Assembly (NCBI GenBank): GCA_024762485.1
Contig: JANTHH010000048.1
Span: 1 to 14,612 of the forward strand
Reading direction: 5' to 3'
DNA length: 14,612 nt
DNA from: Chromatiales bacterium
Lineage (GTDB): Bacteria; Pseudomonadota; Gammaproteobacteria; Chromatiales; Chromatiaceae
Part shown: positions 1 through 6,057 of the stretch, one piece after another
How the letters are laid out: every line of letters begins with the position of its first letter
How positions within the stretch are numbered: position 1 is the first letter of the stretch
Made by a program: the position numbers and the translations under genes
Notes under the pieces: generated by a model
Seen by the model: the letters and a program-made list of their open reading frames with translations, nothing else
Told to the model about the DNA's origin: nothing
Database searches by the model: none

Positions 1-302
1 GACACGCCGAGGGCGATCAGCAGGAACAGCAACAACCAGCCACGCACTGACCATTCCCGGCCGAACAGCAGCCAGATCAGCCACAACCCGACGGCATTCA
101 ATGCCAAGTGCCTCCAGCCGAGGTGGACGAGATGACCGGTCAGCAGTCGCCAGATCTCACCATCGAGTATGGCCTGCCGGTCGTAGCGCAACAGCAGGAC
201 TGTTTCCTTGCCCGATGCCTGCAACAACCCAGAGATTGCCAGGATGACAAGGGGGGGCAGATATTGGCCGAAGGCCTTCGGGATTTGTCCGGATACACTC
301 AT
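1..302 (-). CDS. rrtA: Rhombosortase, N-terminal part (cut by window edge)
   Basis: Polytopic rhomboid-family intramembrane serine protease; rhombosortases are thought to process proteins carrying the GlyGly-CTERM sorting tail in the inner membrane. About 100 residues are visible. After a short N-terminus comes a first hydrophobic segment, then a stretch containing RYDRQAI and GEIWRLLTGH, then HLVHLGWRHLALN, which is the rhomboid His/His/Asn region of the second core helix, followed by further hydrophobic helices. The GxSG catalytic serine should lie beyond base 1 and cannot be seen. The ATG at 302-300 is the only possible start, because an in-frame TAA lies four codons upstream at 314-312; no good Shine-Dalgarno is visible. 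It lies downstream, on the same strand, of a gene encoding a GlyGly-CTERM-like tail, but a strong terminator separates them. A generic rhomboid protease is the alternative; the short sequence and neighbour favour rhombosortase. Confidence 0.85.
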   Translation of the reverse strand, partial: MSVSGQIPKAFGQYLPPLVILAISGLLQASGKETVLLLRYDRQAILDGEIWRLLTGHLVHLGWRHLALNAVGLWLIWLLFGREWSVRGWLLLFLLIALGV

Positions 303-379
303 TGGTGCAACTTAAAGGGGCAGGGTGGTTGGATACAAGTGGCGGGAGGCCCGAGTGGCGATTGTCTCGGTGCCGCCGG

Positions 380-408
380 AAAACAAAAGCCGGGCATTAC
401 GCCCGGCT
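380..408 (-). terminator. Rho-independent terminator after the barrel gene
   Basis: Read on the minus strand, AGCCGGGC (408-401... 5' arm by symmetry) pairs perfectly with GCCCGGCT (3' arm) across a 5-nt loop (400-396), an 8-bp GC-rich stem, followed directly by TTTTGTTTT (387-380 region). It starts 30 bases after the TGA at 441-439 and should end the transcript of the fused propeller/barrel frame, leaving the downstream rhombosortase gene to a separate promoter or to read-through. Confidence 0.9.
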
Positions 409-438
409 CTCCATATCGATACTCGGTTGGTTTGCGGT

Positions 439-1083
439 TCAGAAATGGATCTCGGCGCCGAGGCTGAAGAAGTCCACCCGATCCCAGTCGAGATCGTAGC
501 TCTCCCATTCGGCACGGATGCCCCACTGGGGTGTCACCATATACTTGGCACCCAACCCGAACATCAGGTCGGTGCCGTCCTGGTCCACCTTGGAGTTGGC
601 ACCGGTATTGATTTCGGTGATATCCGCCTCGGCATCCCAACTGAACAGGCCGACCTTGCCCATGACCGAGGCCTTGGGGTTGATGTTGTAGCTGGCCACA
701 CCAGCCAGTGTGAAACCATTGGCCATGTAGGGATGGATGGCGGCGGTGTCATCGAGCAGTTGCTGCACGTCCGGCACGGCGGTGGCGCTGTAGGAGCTCT
801 TGATCTCTCCCAGGTCAACATAGGCCGCCTCCACCGCGAAGTTGGGATGGAACTGCCAGCCGGCGAAGAGCTTCCAGCCGGTGTCGGAATCATCGACACT
901 GACGTTGCTCAGTGTGTACCCCGGCAATGCATTCACCAGATCCGTGGCGCTGTAGCTTGCCTGGGCAATACCACCGCTGGCACCTACATAGAAGGGGTTG
1001 GCGGCGTTCGCTACGGGGCTCAGTGCCATGGCACCACCCGCCACGAGGAGTGCACCCAAGGCCGCCTTGTGTTGTTTGCGCAT
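439..1083 (-). CDS. OmpA-like outer-membrane beta-barrel protein (internal start within the longer frame)
   Basis: Reading from the ATG at 1083-1081 gives 214 residues that look like a complete small outer-membrane protein. A signal peptide ends at VANA (residues 24-27) before ANPFYVG. The mature part shows alternating strands typical of an eight-stranded OmpA-type/OMP_b-brl barrel (FYVGASGGIAQASYS, TGWKLFAGWQFHPNFAVEAAYV, GLGAKYMVTPQWGIRAEWE) and ends in Phe, the usual BAM recognition residue. A perfect AAGGAGG sits 6 nt upstream of this ATG, so independent translation is well supported even though the upstream frame also runs into it without a stop. It is followed by a strong terminator. 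Porin-like or structural roles are both possible; no substrate can be deduced. Confidence 0.8.
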   Translation of the reverse strand: MRKQHKAALGALLVAGGAMALSPVANAANPFYVGASGGIAQASYSATDLVNALPGYTLSNVSVDDSDTGWKLFAGWQFHPNFAVEAAYVDLGEIKSSYSATAVPDVQQLLDDTAAIHPYMANGFTLAGVASYNINPKASVMGKVGLFSWDAEADITEINTGANSKVDQDGTDLMFGLGAKYMVTPQWGIRAEWESYDLDWDRVDFFSLGAEIHF

Positions 1084-2550
1084 GGTCTTCCTCCTTCGGG
1101 CCAGCAGGGCACCCAGGCCGGACATCAACAGCACGATCTCCAGCGGGCCGGTGGCGGAGCCACCGCCGGTACCCACAACGTCCACATCGGTGCCGCCGGC
1201 CACCACGTCTACCACGTCGGTCTGTGAGGTGGGCGGGGTGTCGTCACTGTCGATGGTGGCGGTGTTGGTCACCGTGCCACCCTCGGCGGCGGTGATGTTC
1301 AGCACCAGCTGCACACAAGCCTGTGGCGCGCCTGCGGCCAGGTTGCCGATAGTCCAGGTCACGGTGCCTGCAGCCAGGGTGCCGCCGCCGGTGGCCGAGA
1401 CGAAGGTTGCGCCAGTGGGCACGGCATCAGTGATGACGACATTGTTTACCGGATTGGTGTTGGCGGTGTTGTCGTAGCAGAGGTCATAGGTCAGGTTCTG
1501 ACCGCTACCGACCTCGCCGGTGCCTCCGGTATTCGAATCCTTGCTGAAGTTCAGTGGGTTGAAGCTGATGTCGGCACGGGGAATAGCGATACCGGTGGGG
1601 TCACCCCAGAGGTTGGTCGCGTCGAAGGCCTGCAACTCGGCTTTACTGAAGATCTTCACTTCAGCGAGATTGGAGTCGAAGGCCAGCAGACGATCCCCTG
1701 TAAAACCGGTGGTGACATAGACGTAGCCCGTGTCCTCGTCGACCGCCACGCCGATCACACCTTCACTGGCGGTGCCACCCGTCGATGTCTCAATGGAGAC
1801 GGCAGTCTCGGTATCGGTGTTGAGGTCGTACTTGACCAGATTGCGGTCACCGCTGACTGAGGCGCCGGTGTAGAGGAAGTTTCTGCTTTGATCCACCGCT
1901 ATGCTGATTGGGCGATGCGTGGCTAGGGTGATGTTTCCGGCTTCGGTGAAGTTGGTGGTCTCGAAGTAACGCACCGTGTTGCTGCTGTTGTCTGCGATGT
2001 AGAGACGATCACGAGTCTCGTCCAGTGCAATACCATAAGCAAAGCTCACTCCACTCAAGACGAATGACCCACCCGGCCCCGTACCACCCGGTACCAGGGT
2101 CAGCGTATCGGTGGTGGCATCCCAGTCATAGACATACAGGTTGTTGGTGAACCGGTCGATGGTATAGACGCGGCTCTTGCCCTGGTCCACTACGATGCCC
2201 GAGAGATTGCTGGCACCCGGCGCAGTTGTTGTCCCAAGGTCAGCAAAGGTGGTGGCATCCACCAACTGAATGACATTGGAAACCTCGTAGGTTACGAACA
2301 GTTTCGCGGAGTCCGAGTCCAGCGCAATGCCCACTGCGCCGCCGCCACGGAAGGGGATGGATTGACCGGCCTGGAATACCAGATAATTCGGTGCGCCCTG
2401 GATATCATAGGTATGTATGGGCGAGGGCGAACGGTTGATGCTCGCGATGACATACAACGATTTGGCTGAGGCAGTACCTGCAATCAGTAGCGTGCCCAAC
2501 AAGGCGGTCATTACGACCTTGAAGTTAAATCGGGTTCCCCATTTGCGCAT
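439..2550 (-). CDS. Propeller/DUF11 GlyGly-CTERM-like surface protein, open in frame into an OmpA-like barrel
   Basis: Frame of 703 codons that reads as two proteins joined. Residues 1-29 are a Sec signal peptide (MRK start, hydrophobic core, ASA cleavage site). Residues about 30-330 are repeated short blades of an NHL/YncE-like beta-propeller, for example VAVDEDTGYVYV and IALDETRDRLYIAD. Residues about 338-446 are a DUF11 domain (NVVITDAVPTGATFVSA, TVTNTATI). Then come GGGS (462-465), a hydrophobic run (469-484) and RRRK (485-488), the layout of a GlyGly-CTERM sorting tail. Such proteins normally stop here; this frame continues through Thr489 into Met490, the signal peptide of a beta-barrel protein (see the separate entry). 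The ATG at 2550-2548 is preceded by GAGAGAGGATACCAAG, a usable Shine-Dalgarno. Function is unknown; an exported, surface or shed protein is the inference. A lost stop codon (mutation or sequencing error) is the main alternative to a true fusion. Confidence 0.8.
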   Translation of the reverse strand: MRKWGTRFNFKVVMTALLGTLLIAGTASAKSLYVIASINRSPSPIHTYDIQGAPNYLVFQAGQSIPFRGGGAVGIALDSDSAKLFVTYEVSNVIQLVDATTFADLGTTTAPGASNLSGIVVDQGKSRVYTIDRFTNNLYVYDWDATTDTLTLVPGGTGPGGSFVLSGVSFAYGIALDETRDRLYIADNSSNTVRYFETTNFTEAGNITLATHRPISIAVDQSRNFLYTGASVSGDRNLVKYDLNTDTETAVSIETSTGGTASEGVIGVAVDEDTGYVYVTTGFTGDRLLAFDSNLAEVKIFSKAELQAFDATNLWGDPTGIAIPRADISFNPLNFSKDSNTGGTGEVGSGQNLTYDLCYDNTANTNPVNNVVITDAVPTGATFVSATGGGTLAAGTVTWTIGNLAAGAPQACVQLVLNITAAEGGTVTNTATIDSDDTPPTSQTDVVDVVAGGTDVDVVGTGGGSATGPLEIVLLMSGLGALLARRRKTMRKQHKAALGALLVAGGAMALSPVANAANPFYVGASGGIAQASYSATDLVNALPGYTLSNVSVDDSDTGWKLFAGWQFHPNFAVEAAYVDLGEIKSSYSATAVPDVQQLLDDTAAIHPYMANGFTLAGVASYNINPKASVMGKVGLFSWDAEADITEINTGANSKVDQDGTDLMFGLGAKYMVTPQWGIRAEWESYDLDWDRVDFFSLGAEIHF
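1090..1096 (-). promoter_or_regulatory. Internal Shine-Dalgarno that doubles as the RRRK-tail codons
   Basis: Read on the minus strand, AAGGAGG lies 6 nt before the ATG at 1083. The same bases are the CGA AGG AGG AAG codons for the positively charged end (RRRK) of the upstream sorting tail, so one stretch serves both as protein sorting signal and as ribosome binding site. Confidence 0.75.
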
Positions 2551-2604
2551 CTTGGTATCCTCTCTCCAGATATAATCTCAGACTTCTATCTCGGAATACT
2601 TACC

Positions 2605-2623
2605 TTTAATGATAATTACATTC
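2605..2623. promoter_or_regulatory. Possible Fur box
   Basis: The 19 bases contain TAATGATAAT and match the classical Fur consensus at 13 of 19 positions by eye. It lies about 55 bases upstream of the minus-strand start at 2550, inside the stretch where that promoter should lie. The region is AT-rich, so a chance match is quite possible. Confidence 0.25.
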
Positions 2624-2672
2624 CTGATTCAGAATGTATTTCCACAATACGCCCTATCAGACGTGTGGGTAT

Positions 2673-2686
2673 TTGATCTCAATCAA
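2673..2686. promoter_or_regulatory. FNR/Anr-type box in the divergent intergenic region
   Basis: TTGAT-CTCA-ATCAA matches the FNR/Anr consensus TTGAT-N4-ATCAA at all ten specified bases. It lies 123 bases upstream of the minus-strand surface-protein start and 148 bases upstream of the plus-strand cytochrome peroxidase start. Bacterial di-haem peroxidases are commonly under FNR/Anr control, which makes the peroxidase the natural target. On the minus strand a weak -10 (TATTGT, about 2649-2644) sits near the class II spacing, so the surface-protein gene could equally be the target. Confidence 0.6.
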
Positions 2687-2698
2687 ATCACATGTGAT
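2687..2698. repeat. 12-bp perfect palindrome next to the FNR box
   Basis: ATCACATGTGAT is its own reverse complement and directly abuts the FNR-type box. Its halves contain TGTGA/TCACA, the CRP half-site bases, but in the wrong relative order for a classical CRP site. It may be an operator for another dimeric regulator; which one cannot be told. Confidence 0.4.
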
Positions 2699-2833
2699 CA
2701 ACGCAGCAGTGGGACTAAAGTTTTGACTGTCGCTATCGATAAAACCCACCATGACACCGGTGCTGACGCCCGAGCCTGGTGATTGTTCATCCGTGTTTGT
2801 TCAGGACACGCCGTATTTGTGGTGTAAATACCG

Positions 2834-4105
2834 GTGACGAATGTGAGTAGATTTCTCTTTTCCCTGGCCGTTTTGTCGGCCTCGATCATCCTCGCCGGCT
2901 GTAAGGATGAACTGGGGGGACGCATCTTCTTTGATACCAACCTTTCCTCGCCGCCGGGTCAGTCCTGCGCCAGTTGCCATGACCCCGAGGCAGGCTTTGC
3001 CGACCCGGACCCAGGGCTGCCTGTCTCGCAGGGTGCGCACCCGGACCGTTTTGGAAAGCGCAATGCGCCTTCCATCACCTATGCGCCCCTCAGCCCCGTC
3101 TTCCACTACGATGATGTCACTCAGCGCTACCTCGGTGGTCAGTTCCTCGACGGACGGGCGACCGACCTGGTGGAACAGGCCAAGGGGCCTTTCCTGAACC
3201 CCCTGGAAATGGCCAACCCGGACAAGGCCAGCGTCATCGAAAAGATCCGCAACTCGGACTATGCCGCGTTATTCGAACTGGTCTACGGCAAGGGCAGTCT
3301 GAATGACGTCGAGACAGCCTTTGACCAGGTCGTAGATGCCTTGGCGGCCTTTCAGCAGACGCGACTGGAGGATTCTGCTCCAAGCAAGCTCGATGCCTTC
3401 ATCATGGGTATCGATGTCGGCAGCCTGAACAAGGGCGTCATTCAGTTGATCCGTGGATCGAAGTTCGCGCCGCTGTTCGAGCAAGTGTTCGGCGCAGGCA
3501 GCCTGGACGATACCGATGTGGCCTTCGGCTATCTGACCAATGCCCTGACGGTCATGCAGCAGTCCCGGGCGGTCCTGCCTTTCACCTCAAAGTTCGATGC
3601 TTATCTCGCCGGTGAGGAGCGACTCAGCGAGCAGGAACTGCGGGGTTTTATGTTATTCGATGGCAAGGCCCAGTGCGCGGCTTGCCACGAGGTGACCTCG
3701 TTCACCGATCACAGCTACCGCAACATCGGCGTTCCGCGTAACCCGGACAACCCCTTCTACAACCTGCCACCCGAGTTCAACCCCGACGGTGCGGCCTTCG
3801 TCGATCTGGGCCTGGGTGCGAATCCCGAGGTCCTGTCGGTGCTGGAGAACGGCAAGTTCAAGGTGCCGACCCTGCGCAACGTGGCGCTGACGCCGCCCTA
3901 CATGCACAACGGCGTGTTCCAGACCCTGGAAGAGGTGGTGGACTTCTACAACACCCGCGACATCGACCCCAAGTGGGCGCCGCCCGAGGTGGCCGACAAC
4001 CTGGAGGTCGAGCAGATGGGTAACCTCGGCCTGACGCCGGACGAGGAGGCCGATCTGGTCGCCTTCCTCAAGACCCTGAGCGACGGCTACGTCGTGCCGC
4101 AATAA
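2834..4105 (+). CDS. Di-haem cytochrome c peroxidase / MauG-family lipoprotein
   Basis: 423 residues. The N-terminus is a lipoprotein signal with lipobox LAGC (Cys23), so the protein should be anchored in the periplasm. Two c-type haem sites are present: CASCH (45-49), followed by DPEAGFADP, and CAACH (281-285). Near the C-terminus VPTLRNVALTPPYMHNG is the family signature around the second haem pocket. Family members reduce peroxide with electrons from small cytochromes, or act as MauG-like oxidases; which applies cannot be decided. It is longer than a usual member (about 320-350) because residues 134-192 are repeated at 202-260 (see the repeat entry). The start is GTG 2834; GTG 2843, giving MSRFLFS, is equally good, and an in-frame TAA at 2825 excludes anything earlier. 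No clear Shine-Dalgarno is visible. An FNR-type box lies upstream. The stop is 9 bases from the convergent SRAP stop, with no terminator between. Confidence 0.9.
   Translation: MTNVSRFLFSLAVLSASIILAGCKDELGGRIFFDTNLSSPPGQSCASCHDPEAGFADPDPGLPVSQGAHPDRFGKRNAPSITYAPLSPVFHYDDVTQRYLGGQFLDGRATDLVEQAKGPFLNPLEMANPDKASVIEKIRNSDYAALFELVYGKGSLNDVETAFDQVVDALAAFQQTRLEDSAPSKLDAFIMGIDVGSLNKGVIQLIRGSKFAPLFEQVFGAGSLDDTDVAFGYLTNALTVMQQSRAVLPFTSKFDAYLAGEERLSEQELRGFMLFDGKAQCAACHEVTSFTDHSYRNIGVPRNPDNPFYNLPPEFNPDGAAFVDLGLGANPEVLSVLENGKFKVPTLRNVALTPPYMHNGVFQTLEEVVDFYNTRDIDPKWAPPEVADNLEVEQMGNLGLTPDEEADLVAFLKTLSDGYVVPQ
3233..3613 (+). repeat. Internal tandem duplication inside the di-haem peroxidase
   Basis: Codons 134-192 (3233-3409) and 202-260 (3437-3613) encode two 59-residue segments that align without gaps at a period of 68 codons. 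By my count 27 of 59 residues are identical, including the shared frame IR.S..A.LFE.V.G.GSL.D and SK.DA...G. A normal family member has one such segment between its two haem domains. The divergence between the copies shows the duplication is old and kept. Confidence 0.8.
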
Positions 4106-4114
4106 GACGGTGCC

Positions 4115-4525
4115 TCAGCCGCTGAGTATGCGCGGCCAGCGCTCGTGCACCGCGTCGCTCATCTCCGGGGTGATGGTCACCACGTAGATGCGCCGCTCGT
4201 TGCCGGCGTGGGCCACCAGTCCCTGTACCCACTTGCCGGGGGTGAGGTCGAACCAGTGGCTGTGGCCCTCGATGTCCTTTTCCATGAACTGGGACAGCAT
4301 CAGCTTCACCGGGGTGGGTGACCAGCGGTCCCAGCGCCCCTCGTAGATGGATTCCAGTCGCGCCCAGCCGCCCAGCGGCAGCCGCCCGGCCTGGTTCTGG
4401 CGCCGGCCCCAGGGCAGCAGTTCGATGCCGCCATCTTTTTTCTTCACCGGCAGGCGCGCCTTGGGGTTGGGGAAGTAGGTGCGCACCTCCTCGCCGTCGA
4501 TCAGGTAATAGACGCCGCCGCACAT
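4115..4525 (-). CDS. Short SRAP (YedK/HMCES-type) SOS response-associated protein
   Basis: 136 residues starting MCGG. In SRAP proteins Cys2, exposed after Met removal, forms a thiazolidine crosslink with abasic sites in single-stranded DNA. Visible matches to the family are Cys2; GIELLPWGRR (33-42), like the family's W-G-L-I-P-W region; ARLES (55-59), like ARAET; FMEKD (80-84), with a Glu82 where the catalytic Glu is expected; and VVTITPE...VHERWPRIL (116-134), the family's H-x-R-M-P-x-I-L motif with His127. The residue before ARLES is Trp54 where YedK has the active-site Asn. At 136 residues it is well below the usual ~200-230. Its ATG is two bases after the polymerase stop, so it is probably translated by coupling; the upstream GGTGGC is a poor Shine-Dalgarno. 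It is likely a lesion-protection partner of the polymerase. Confidence 0.75.
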   Translation of the reverse strand: MCGGVYYLIDGEEVRTYFPNPKARLPVKKKDGGIELLPWGRRQNQAGRLPLGGWARLESIYEGRWDRWSPTPVKLMLSQFMEKDIEGHSHWFDLTPGKWVQGLVAHAGNERRIYVVTITPEMSDAVHERWPRILSG

Positions 4526-4527
4526 GC

Positions 4528-5790
4528 TCAGCCACCGCTTTTCAGGATGGTCTCGCGGTGGCCGAAGGGCTTCCAGGCCGGGGCGATGACGTTGGGCATG
4601 GCCGAGCGGCCGAGCAGGCGGGCTGGCGCCAGGGTGAATTCGCCGTAGCGGTTGTTGACCGCGTCCATGGCCCGGTCGAGCCGGTCGCGCTTTGTGGTAT
4701 CGGGTGCGAACAGGTCGCGCTGGCCGTCGGCGGGGTGGGGGTCCAGCGCGGTGACCTGCACCTGGAACACGCCCTCGCCGTGCCAGTCGTGCGCCATGAC
4801 GCGGCGGCACAGGCGCATCAGGTCCGGGCCGTGGCTGGTGGGCGGGTCGCAGCGGTACTTGCCGCCGCACCAACCGTCGGCGCTGCGCAGGCCGATGAAG
4901 AACAGCCCGGCCTGGAAATGGTGGCGGCGCAGCCGGGTGCAGACCTTCTCCGCCATGTGCAGCAGGAAGGTGTGCACCACCTCCGGATCACGGGTGTCCG
5001 GTGGCATCACCTTGCCGTGGCCGATGGACTTGGGGGCGGACACGTGGGTGTTGACGGGATCCGGGTCGAGACCCTGCGCCATCAGCCAGATGCGCCGCCC
5101 CGGGTTGCCGAAGTGCCTGCCCAGCTCGCCGATGGGCAGCTTGGCCATGTCACCGCAGCAGTGCACGCCGCGCTCGGCCAGGTAGCGGCCGATGCCCTTG
5201 GCGATGCCGCACAGCTCGGTGACCGGGGCGGGCGCCAGGGCCTGCCGCGCCTGCCAAGGCGGGATCACCGTCAGCCCGTCGGGCTTGTTGAGCTTGGCGG
5301 CGTACTTGGCGGTGGTCTTGTCGCCGCTCAGGCCCACCGAGCACAGCACCCCGCCCGAGGCCTCCCAGACGATGCGCTTGACCTGGCGGGCGATGGCCTC
5401 GGGGTGGCCCCAGAGTCTCTGGCAGCGGGTGACATCGAGAAAGGCCTCGTCCACCGAGAACACCTCCACGTCCGGCGTCAGCTGGGTGAGCGCGTCCATG
5501 ATGCTGGATGACACCTCGGCGTAGCGCGTGGGGTTGGCCGGGACCTGGATCAGTTCCGGGCACAGCCGCCGTGCCTGCTTCAGGCGCATGCCGGTGCGGA
5601 TGCCATAGGCGCGGGCCTCATAGGAACTGGTGATGATGCAGGTGCCCTGGGCGCCGTTGGTCACGCCGATGGGCCGCCCCTGCCACTCCGGATGGTCGAT
5701 CTGCTCGACGCTGCAGAAGAAGGCGTTCATGTCCACCAGGATGATGGCACGGGGCCAGGGAAAGTCGGATCTGTGTGGCGAGAACGGCAT
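4528..5790 (-). CDS. Y-family translesion DNA polymerase (DinB/UmuC-like)
   Basis: 420 residues; error-prone lesion-bypass polymerase. Motifs: ILVDMNAFFCSVEQ (17-30) with catalytic Asp20 and a Phe25 at the steric-gate position; SYEARAYGIRTGM (56-68); FSVDEAFLDVT (111-121) with Asp114 and Glu115; GLSGDKTTAKYAAKLNKPDG (152-171), the conserved SxNKxxAKxAS-type palm segment; then a helix-hairpin-helix thumb and little finger. QRDLF (356-360) fits the beta-clamp binding pentapeptide. DMN instead of DMD resembles UmuC-type sequences, and the C-terminal RLDRAMDAVNNRYG is also shared with UmuC, so the exact branch is left open. All three catalytic acids are present, unlike ImuB. The ATG at 5790 has no clear Shine-Dalgarno. 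It is first gene of an operon with the SRAP gene, behind a promoter carrying a LexA-like operator. Confidence 0.9.
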   Translation of the reverse strand: MPFSPHRSDFPWPRAIILVDMNAFFCSVEQIDHPEWQGRPIGVTNGAQGTCIITSSYEARAYGIRTGMRLKQARRLCPELIQVPANPTRYAEVSSSIMDALTQLTPDVEVFSVDEAFLDVTRCQRLWGHPEAIARQVKRIVWEASGGVLCSVGLSGDKTTAKYAAKLNKPDGLTVIPPWQARQALAPAPVTELCGIAKGIGRYLAERGVHCCGDMAKLPIGELGRHFGNPGRRIWLMAQGLDPDPVNTHVSAPKSIGHGKVMPPDTRDPEVVHTFLLHMAEKVCTRLRRHHFQAGLFFIGLRSADGWCGGKYRCDPPTSHGPDLMRLCRRVMAHDWHGEGVFQVQVTALDPHPADGQRDLFAPDTTKRDRLDRAMDAVNNRYGEFTLAPARLLGRSAMPNVIAPAWKPFGHRETILKSGG

Positions 5791-5828
5791 GGCGGCGACA
5801 CGGCGACAGATTGCTACGGGTTGTCTAG

Positions 5829-5849
5829 ATTATAGAACAAATAGAGAAC
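5829..5849 (-). promoter_or_regulatory. Promoter -10 with LexA-like GTTC-N7-GTTC operator
   Basis: Read on the minus strand, GTTC (5849-5846), seven bases, and GTTC (5838-5835) run directly into TATAAT (5834-5829), a perfect -10. Only a poor -35 (TTGTGC, 15-base spacing) can be proposed. GTTC-N7-GTTC is the LexA operator form described for alphaproteobacteria; the CTGT-N8-ACAG form of most gammaproteobacteria is not found here. The position overlapping the promoter spacer is where a repressor would act. Transcription would begin around 5822, about 30 bases before the polymerase ATG. Confidence 0.65.
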
Positions 5850-6057
5850 GCACAAGCCGCCCCCGGGCCGCTGCAGGTCTCATGCACGGGAGGGCGGGCA
5901 GGGGGCTCGACTTGAAAAAGGCCATGCCTTTTGTTTAGGTGGGAAAGCCGTGATCAGGGTGTGATCCGGTGCCTTCCGGCGGGCCTTTGGCCGCCGCTGG
6001 CGTAAGGTTGTCCCCACCTGGCCGGTGGCGGCGGATGGCATGGCGCGACGGGGGTTC
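5850..6057. other. Divergent intergenic region before the sucrose genes
   Basis: Non-coding stretch between the DNA-repair promoter and the sucrose-phosphate synthase start. It contains a perfect 7-bp inverted repeat, AAAAGGC-CAT-GCCTTTT (5916-5932), with TTGAAA overlapping its left edge as a possible -35; no convincing -10 follows at 16-18 bases. Whether the hairpin is an operator or an RNA structure is not decided. No small gene or known riboswitch is recognisable. Confidence 0.4.

Noticed and set aside
325..1227. 300-codon plus-strand frame opposite the beta-barrel gene
   Set aside because: It runs through the terminator and opposite a protein with signal peptide and barrel strands; no domain is visible.
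4526..4873. N-terminal extension of the SRAP protein upstream of MCGG
   Set aside because: SRAP proteins need Cys at position 2, and the ATG at 4525 gives exactly that, two bases after the polymerase stop; the extension would lie inside the polymerase gene.
5791..5830. Classical gammaproteobacterial SOS box (CTGT-N8-ACAG) before the polymerase
   Set aside because: ACAG and TGTC elements are present but not at the required spacing or orientation.
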